Of a DNA stretch of 39,399 bases, positions 34,410 to 39,399 are shown one piece after another. The translations under genes and the position numbers were made by a program. The DNA is from an uncultured Gammaproteobacteria bacterium. GTDB lineage: Bacteria > Pseudomonadota > Gammaproteobacteria > Arenicellales > JAANXG01. The notes below the pieces were generated by a model that did no database searches, was not told the DNA's origin, and worked only from the letters and a program-made list of their open reading frames with translations. Where the stretch lies: NCBI GenBank assembly GCA_947258495.1, contig CAMYIN010000105.1, forward strand, positions 1-39,399. Direction: 5' to 3'. Within the stretch, counting starts at the first letter, position 1. Each line of letters opens with the position of its first letter.

Positions 34410-34580
34410 GAAAATTGAATCTCTCCGCGCTTACGCGCGCGGAATCATCCCGGCGTTGCCGGGATACACTGGGCTCGGCCGGCCGTCGGGAAAGCCGCGT
34501 CCGGCCTCGTCCGTGGCCCGCACGATACCGTGCGGGCATCGCGTCCATCCCCGTGCTCACGCACGGGGTTTAGTTCCGCG
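34410..34580. repeat. multi-hairpin element, copy B (inverted)
   Basis: A reverse-orientation copy of the element at 21788-21959. Hairpins: ATCCCGGC-GTT-GCCGGGAT (34447-34465), GCCCGCACG-ATAC-CGTGCGGGC (34516-34537), CCCCGTGC-TCAC-GCACGGGG (34549-34568), and a less regular first stem (about 34424-34442). It is bounded by GAAAATTGAAT and GTTCCGCG and flanked by GGGTCTATTTTT and ATAAATCCGTCC, repeat-family traces. It ends just past the histidine kinase stop. Confidence 0.85.
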
Positions 34581-34597
34581 ATAAATCCGTCCGCTTT

Positions 34598-36676
34598 TCA
34601 GTGGGCCGGTGGGAAGGCGACGCGGAACTCGGCGCCGGGTTCGCGATTGGCGACGTCTACGCGGCCGTTCATGGCCTGCGCCAGTTGGTGGACCAACGCC
34701 AGTCCGATTCCGGTGCCGACGGTTTCGCGCGTCAGTTCGTTCTCGGTACGGTAGAACAGGCGGAAGATCTTTTTCATCTGATCCTTCTCCACCCCGAGTC
34801 CGTAATCGCGCACGGCGAACAGGACGCTGCCGTCGTGTTGCCGGCGACAGGTGACGTCGATGGCCTTGGTTTCGGCTTTGGCGGAGAACTTGATGGCGTT
34901 GTCCACCAGATTGATGAAGATCTGGGTGAAGTAATCCAGGTCGGCCTGGATGACCGAGCGTGCGGTGTCGCCGTCGCAGTCGAGACGTAGATCGAATCCA
35001 GCGCGTTCGACCTGTGCACCGATCTTCGATTGGAGGTGGTCCATCAGCGTGTCGGCGGTGAAGGACTTCAACTCGACCTTGAGATCGTTGCGCGACATCC
35101 GCGCGAGCTGCAGCACATTCGCGATCAGCCGCGATAGCCGCTCACTTTCGTCGTGGATGTACGCGTAATAGGTTTTCTTCTTTTCCTCGTCCGCCCAACC
35201 CTCGCGAAGTATCTCCCCGTACATGCGGATGGAGGTGAGGGGGGTCTTCAGTTCGTGGCTGACTGCGGAGACGAAGTCCTGCTGCTGCCTGGCGAGGGTG
35301 ATTTGTCCCACCCCAAGCCGATACATGAGATAGAATCCGCCGCAAAGGACAATAAACAGAATGACCGCCGTCCAGGTGATCACCGTGCCGCCGGGCCCCG
35401 CGGGCAGATGTCTGACGCTGAAAATGAGCGACATATCGTTGAGCGGCGCGGTCAAGCGTGTTTGGTACAGCAAAGCGCCCTGCAATTCCTCCGCGCTCGA
35501 AAGATAAGCGCGGGATTCGCGACCGCCGAACGCCGACAACACGTCGCCGGCGAAGGCGACGACCAGATCGCTGACCCGGGCCAGGGCCGTTTCGCGAAAC
35601 GCGGACTCGATCACGCCTTGCAAGAACGCCCGGGATTCGATCAGCGCCCCCTGGGTGTAGCGTATCCCGTCGCGCCAGACCTTGCGGAACAAAACCAAAT
35701 GGCCGCTGCCCAGGAGGCTCAACGAAAACGCGTCGATCTCACTTTCGAACATGCTGACGCGGTACCCGGGCTCCGCCGGCGCCTGCGCGGACGGTGCTGT
35801 TCCGGAGGCCTCCGCCCGTTGTTCCGGCATCGCGCTCCGCTCCTTGCGCAGGCTTCGTTTGTCGCGCGGCAAGCTGCCGGGTCGACTCGCGCTGTCGGAC
35901 AGGTCGTCGCGCGATTCACGCTGATAGCGCGGGTCCAGCTTCAGATCTTCGACCCGGCCCAGGGCGCGCGCGACCGTTGATTTTTGCGCCGCCTTTTTCT
36001 CCCGCTCTTCGCTGAGCCGATCGAAGGCGGCCTGCTCCGGGGCCGCTTCCTCCAGCGACGCAGCGCGCGCGCCGGGGTCCTCGTCGAGACTCGATTCCAA
36101 CTGCTCCCGTTCCGCTGTTTCGGTCGCGGGCGCCTGCACGTAGGACGCCGCGGCGCCGGCATTCGGCGCCCGGGATCGGCGAATCTCCACCAGACGGTTC
36201 TCCGCCAGGATCTGATGGATGCGTTGCTGCAGGCTTCGGCGTTGTTCCAGTTCACGGCCGGTAATGCCGTAGCTGGAAGGCTGCACGCCTGCTTCGGGCA
36301 GCAACGGGGTGCTGAATTCGCCGCCGGCGTCGACCTGGAAATAGCCGATCAGTCCGGGAACCGCCGACGCCGCCGGGTAGGCCGACAGCGGTGACCGCTG
36401 TACGAAGCTTGCGGACGGATCGCCCGCGACCACTAGGAACGCGTAGTCGGCAAAAGCGCGCGCTTCTTCCGTATTGACGAGTTCGTTGATGCGACGGTCG
36501 ATACGGGTCGAAAGTTCCTCCGCCATCACGCGGTAGCGGTGAAACGCTTCCCATTTCAATTGACTGTAGGCGTGGTAGATCAGGATCGTGGTGGGAACCG
36601 CCAGGGCGAGGAAAAACAGCACCAGCCATAGGCGCAGGCGCCTCGCGTGCAAGCCGGCCAGGGAGGCAGGCGGCAT
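34598..36676 (-). CDS. sensor histidine kinase with large extracytoplasmic domain
   Basis: A 692-aa membrane kinase. Helix 1 (LWLVLFFLALAVPTTILIY) is near residue 14 and helix 2 (TWTAVILFIVLCGGFYLMY) near 430, leaving a ~390-residue periplasmic part with a charged, Glu/Arg/Ala-rich middle. No HAMP is obvious; a short linker leads to HisKA (SHELKTPLTSIRMYGEIL, phospho-His about residue 474) and HATPase_c (NLVDNAIKFS, VRDYGLGVEKD, GTGIGLALVHQ). The ATG at 36676 overlaps the regulator stop (TAATG), so the pair is cotranscribed. Extra upstream codons to 36826 are inside the regulator gene. It divergently faces the PspA operon. Confidence 0.92.
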   Translation of the reverse strand: MPPASLAGLHARRLRLWLVLFFLALAVPTTILIYHAYSQLKWEAFHRYRVMAEELSTRIDRRINELVNTEEARAFADYAFLVVAGDPSASFVQRSPLSAYPAASAVPGLIGYFQVDAGGEFSTPLLPEAGVQPSSYGITGRELEQRRSLQQRIHQILAENRLVEIRRSRAPNAGAAASYVQAPATETAEREQLESSLDEDPGARAASLEEAAPEQAAFDRLSEEREKKAAQKSTVARALGRVEDLKLDPRYQRESRDDLSDSASRPGSLPRDKRSLRKERSAMPEQRAEASGTAPSAQAPAEPGYRVSMFESEIDAFSLSLLGSGHLVLFRKVWRDGIRYTQGALIESRAFLQGVIESAFRETALARVSDLVVAFAGDVLSAFGGRESRAYLSSAEELQGALLYQTRLTAPLNDMSLIFSVRHLPAGPGGTVITWTAVILFIVLCGGFYLMYRLGVGQITLARQQQDFVSAVSHELKTPLTSIRMYGEILREGWADEEKKKTYYAYIHDESERLSRLIANVLQLARMSRNDLKVELKSFTADTLMDHLQSKIGAQVERAGFDLRLDCDGDTARSVIQADLDYFTQIFINLVDNAIKFSAKAETKAIDVTCRRQHDGSVLFAVRDYGLGVEKDQMKKIFRLFYRTENELTRETVGTGIGLALVHQLAQAMNGRVDVANREPGAEFRVAFPPAH

Positions 36677-37380
36677 TATTCCGCCACCAGCAACCGATAA
36701 CCGGCCCCGCGCACCGTGATCAGATGACGAGGTTGGGACGGGTCCGGTTCGAGCTTGCGCCGCAGCTTGGCGATATGAATGTCGACGGTGCGGGTCTCGA
36801 TGCCGAGGTCCTTGGCGTACCCCCACAACTTGTTCAACAGCTCGTCCCGCGGCACGGGCCGGTCGGAATTCAGCTTCAGGTACTGCAGGATCTCGATTTC
36901 GCGGCGGGTGAAAGCCACTTTCTCCGCGCCCCGCTGCCCGCAGAGATTGCGCGTGTCGATCTCGACGTCTTCACCGAGTCGAATGCGGTGGTCCATTTCC
37001 ATACCGATGCGGGTACGGCGCAAGACCGCGCGAATCCTGAGCACCAGCTGGGCCACGGAGAACGGCTTGGATACGTAATCGTCCGCGCCGAGCGAGAGAC
37101 CTGCAATCACGTCCTCGTCGCCGCTCTTGGCGGTGAGCATGATGATCGCCTGCTCGCGGTCGTCGGCGCGAATGCGCTCGCAGATCTCGAAGCCGTCCAG
37201 CCCCGGGAGCATGACGTCGAGGAGGATCAGATCGAATCTGCCGCTCACGGCCTTTTGCAGTCCGCTGGGCCCGTCGGCGGCGTCGTCGACGTCGTAGCCG
37301 TGGTACACCAGCACGTCCTTCAGTCCCGTGCGAATGGCGGTTTCGTCTTCGACAATGAGGATGCGAATTTTGCGCGACAT
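36676..37380 (-). CDS. OmpR-family response regulator
   Basis: A 234-aa two-domain regulator. The receiver begins KIRILIVEDETAIRTGL with the acidic pair, and has the phospho-Asp in LILLDVMLPGLDGFE and the Lys in YVSKPFS. The C-terminal winged helix has TRREIEILQYLKLN, LLNKLWGYAKDLG and RTVDIHIAKLRRKLE, then ITVRGAGYRLL. It is partner of the overlapping kinase gene. ATG 37380 (MSRKIRIL) is preferred to the frame from 37458. GTAAA repeats 11 bp apart at 37420-37435 may be its own binding site in the divergent promoter. Confidence 0.94.
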   Translation of the reverse strand: MSRKIRILIVEDETAIRTGLKDVLVYHGYDVDDAADGPSGLQKAVSGRFDLILLDVMLPGLDGFEICERIRADDREQAIIMLTAKSGDEDVIAGLSLGADDYVSKPFSVAQLVLRIRAVLRRTRIGMEMDHRIRLGEDVEIDTRNLCGQRGAEKVAFTRREIEILQYLKLNSDRPVPRDELLNKLWGYAKDLGIETRTVDIHIAKLRRKLEPDPSQPRHLITVRGAGYRLLVAE

Positions 37381-37537
37381 GCTGCTTACGAGCCTAGCAG
37401 TTCGACCCGGACTCGGCACGTAAAAGTTTTGTAAACCGGCGTGCCGAAGTTTTACCAAAGCCTGCCTACAAGGGTACTTCGGTCCTGCCTACACTGATGG
37501 CACGATTCACCCGGTAAACAAACAGGAGGTATGCACC
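37381..37537. promoter_or_regulatory. divergent promoter region with OmpR-type direct repeats
   Basis: GTAAA at 37420-37424 and 37431-37435 has the 11-bp spacing typical of OmpR/PhoB boxes; TTTAC at 37451-37455 is a reverse copy. CCTGCCTACA is repeated at 37461 and 37484. CGGCACG/CGTGCCG (37414, 37440) is an inverted repeat. The region serves the regulator (minus) and PspA-like (plus) genes. Confidence 0.45.
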
Positions 37538-38074
37538 ATGGCTTTGATCTCACGCGTCTCGCGCTTGTTCCGGGCCGATCTCCATGCCGTCCTCGATCGC
37601 ATCGAGGAACCCGACGTTCTGCTGAAGCAGGCGGTTCGGGAAATGGAGGAGGACATCGGCCGCGACGAAAAGCGCGTCAAGCTGTTGACCCACGAACACG
37701 GCCGACTGGGTGCACGCCTGGTCGATATCGATCGATCGTTCGCGCAGCTCGAGGAAGAAATGGATATCTGTTTTGCTTCCCAAAAGGACGATCTGGCGCG
37801 TTCCATAATTCGGCGCAAGTTGGAGGCGCAACAGACGCAGACGGTGCTCGCAAAGAAACGCGAGCAGGTCGCGGATGCGCTGGCGGAGCTCAAACAGCGC
37901 CTGCAGGAACATCGCACCCGCCTGACCTCGATGCAGCAGAAGCTCGAGTTGTTGGCGGAGGACGGCTCCCAGGGGCGGGACGACGAGTTTTCGACCGCGC
38001 CGGATATCAAGGTGCGCGAGGAAGACGTCGAGGTCGCGTTTCTGCGCGAGAAGCAAAAGCGGGGGCGGTCATGA
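37538..38074 (+). CDS. PspA/IM30-family protein
   Basis: A 178-aa, almost wholly helical protein of the PspA/IM30 family (ESCRT-III-like membrane-repair coats). It begins MALISRVSRLFRADLHAVLDRIEEPD, in part shown as ISRVSRLFRADLHAVLD, the typical amphipathic start, then long coiled coil (QAVREMEEDIGRDEKRV; IIRRKLEAQQTQTVLAKK; ALAELKQRLQEHRTRL). It is shorter than classic PspA (about 222). AGGAGGT precedes ATG 37538. Its stop overlaps the next start as ATGA, and it diverges from the kinase/regulator pair, which probably controls it. Confidence 0.88.
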   Translation: MALISRVSRLFRADLHAVLDRIEEPDVLLKQAVREMEEDIGRDEKRVKLLTHEHGRLGARLVDIDRSFAQLEEEMDICFASQKDDLARSIIRRKLEAQQTQTVLAKKREQVADALAELKQRLQEHRTRLTSMQQKLELLAEDGSQGRDDEFSTAPDIKVREEDVEVAFLREKQKRGRS

Positions 38075-38640
38075 AAGGGCCTACCTTTATGGAAGGCGCG
38101 GGAGTGGCGTTCGCTCTCAGCGTCTCGGCGGCCGCGCTCTTTTCCGTACTGCTGCTGTTCGTCACCGGCGGCCTTGCACTGCGCGCCGTCGTCTCGGGCA
38201 TCGGTTTCGCGTACGTCGCCTATTTGCTGGCCCGCAGCGGCGAGCGTGTCGGCCGCGTCAGCGCCGTCGCCGGATGGCTCCTTCTGAGCGGCGCGACCTG
38301 GGTCATGGCGCCGCCGTTGCCGCTGTTCCTTGCGCTGCACATAGGCGGAGTCTGGCTTATTCGATCCTTGTATTACCACGCTGGTGTGTTGTCGGCGTTG
38401 GTGGACGCGGCGCTCGGCGTGTTGGGGTTCGCCGCCGCGCTGTGGGCCGGTATCCAGAGCAACAGCCTGTTCCTCAGCGTCTGGTGTTTTTTCCTGGTCC
38501 AGGCCCTGTTCGTTGTCATCCCCGTCGACTGGCGCCGATCCAGGTCGACGCCCCGTTCCATTCCGAGCCACGACGATAGCTTCGAGCACGCGCACAGAGC
38601 GGCGGAAGCCGCGGTGCGCCGCTTGTCCACAATTCGTTAA
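38071..38640 (+). CDS. polytopic membrane protein of PspA operon
   Basis: A 189-aa inner-membrane protein with about five or six hydrophobic segments (GVAFALSVSAAALFSVLLLFV, in part SAAALFSVLLLFV; AVVSGIGFAYVAYLL; AVAGWLLLSGATWVM; LVDAALGVLGFAAALWAG; VWCFFLVQALFVVIPV) and a short charged C-terminus. ATG 38071 overlaps the PspA stop. No family is recognised; it may serve as the membrane partner of the PspA-like protein (inference). Confidence 0.8.
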   Translation: MKGPTFMEGAGVAFALSVSAAALFSVLLLFVTGGLALRAVVSGIGFAYVAYLLARSGERVGRVSAVAGWLLLSGATWVMAPPLPLFLALHIGGVWLIRSLYYHAGVLSALVDAALGVLGFAAALWAGIQSNSLFLSVWCFFLVQALFVVIPVDWRRSRSTPRSIPSHDDSFEHAHRAAEAAVRRLSTIR

Positions 38641-38660
38641 ACCCGCAGGAGGGCATGAAG

Positions 38661-39399
38661 ATGAAATCAACTGTCATTGCATTGGCTTTATTCGCGTTTA
38701 CCGCGGCACTGGTGGCGTTCTACCCGTCGCAACAGGGCCACGCCACCAACGACACCATCGACCCCCTGGTCGAGCCGATACCCGGGCAGGCCGCCAAGAT
38801 CGACGTCGTCTTCGTCTTGGACACCACCGGCAGCATGAGCGGCTTGATCGAGGCGGCGAAGGAAAAGATCTGGTCGATCGCCTCGAGCATGACGTCGGCG
38901 CAGCAGGCCCCGGAGATCCGCATGGGGCTGGTGGCGTATCGGGATCGGGGCGACGATTACGTGACGCGGGTTGTGGATTTGTCTTACGACTTGGACACCG
39001 TGTACGCGACGCTCATGGATTTCCGGGCCGCCGGCGGCGGCGACGGGCCGGAGAGCGTGAATCTTGCGCTCCACGACGCGATCCACAAGATCTCCTGGAG
39101 CCAGGACCCGAATGTCTACAAGGTGGTCTTCCTGGTCGGCGACGCGCCGCCGCACATGGATTATCAGGACGAGGTACGGTATCCGGAGCTACTACGGACG
39201 GCCGTTCAAAGCGGCATCGTCGTCAACACGATTCAGTGCGGGAACAATCGTCGCACGCTCCGCAGCTGGCGCCGGATGGCGCAATTGGGCGGGGGCCGCT
39301 ATTTGCAGGTGGGGCAGGGCGGCAGCGCAGTGGCGATCTCGACGCCGTTCGACAAAGAGCTCGCGGCGTTGTCCGCAAGACTGGACGACACGCGAATCT
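38661..39399 (+). CDS. secreted VWA-domain protein (partial, runs off edge)
   Basis: The N-terminal 246 codons of a von Willebrand factor A protein. A signal peptide (KSTVIALALFAFTAALVAFY) is followed by VDVVFVLDTTGSMSGLIEAA-like sequence; the MIDAS DxTGSMS is intact (FVLDTTGSMSG), with later metal ligands in GGGDGPESVN and VFLVGDAPPHMD. VWA domains bind partner proteins through a metal ion, here in the periplasm or at the surface. AGGAGGG at 38647 fits ATG 38661 rather than ATG 38655. It is third in the PspA operon, 20 bp after the membrane gene. Confidence 0.9.
   Translation, partial: MKSTVIALALFAFTAALVAFYPSQQGHATNDTIDPLVEPIPGQAAKIDVVFVLDTTGSMSGLIEAAKEKIWSIASSMTSAQQAPEIRMGLVAYRDRGDDYVTRVVDLSYDLDTVYATLMDFRAAGGGDGPESVNLALHDAIHKISWSQDPNVYKVVFLVGDAPPHMDYQDEVRYPELLRTAVQSGIVVNTIQCGNNRRTLRSWRRMAQLGGGRYLQVGQGGSAVAISTPFDKELAALSARLDDTRI

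Noticed and set aside
37495-37515. sigma54 promoter before the PspA-like gene (TGGCACG at 37498)
   Set aside because: The -24-like TGGCACG is not followed by TTGC at the required distance.

Overview
The window looks like chromosomal DNA of a GC-rich proteobacterium, most likely an uncultured gammaproteobacterium (inference). The signs are Shine-Dalgarno-led genes with many 4-base start/stop overlaps, an AddAB-like helicase-nuclease pair, a PspA-type operon with its own two-component system, Res-Xre toxin-antitoxin genes, and many intergenic repeats of a GGGGACAGATTTAT type. No rRNA, tRNA, transposase or CRISPR array was seen.

Layout. 1-3200 holds ordinary metabolic genes: the end of a DAO-family oxidoreductase, a crotonase, a secreted protein and an FKBP prolyl isomerase. 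3281-7764 (minus) has two class III cyclases, one a 1110-aa cyclase/ATPase/TPR protein. 8200-9072 is a DUF2236-type oxygenase. 9281-10227 is a Res-Xre toxin-antitoxin pair with a palindromic operator over its -10 box. A quinone reductase follows. Then 11395-14797 is a tightly overlapping three-gene cassette led by a GHKL-type ATPase, and after it come a decayed second RES toxin and a decayed membrane gene.

15752-21674 is visibly AT-richer. It holds a DUF1353-like lipoprotein (minus), then a SIR2-like/TIR fusion, an nSTAND-type NTPase with a transmembrane segment and WD40 repeats, and a secreted PA14-like protein. The SIR2-TIR plus STAND pair is the best candidate for a little-described conflict (anti-phage) system. 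21788-27570 is a repeat-rich, partly decayed stretch: an SDR, a YbjQ protein, a third cyclase broken by one TAG, a propeller pseudogene, an FNR-type promoter, two small hypothetical genes and a degenerate repeat array.

27575-33603 encodes the AddB-like and AddA-like recombination pair. 34014-34382 is a small secreted protein. 34598-39399 is an envelope-stress-like locus: a histidine kinase and response regulator diverge from a PspA - membrane protein - VWA protein operon that runs off the right edge. A 172-bp multi-hairpin element occurs twice, in opposite orientation, at 21788-21959 and 34410-34580.
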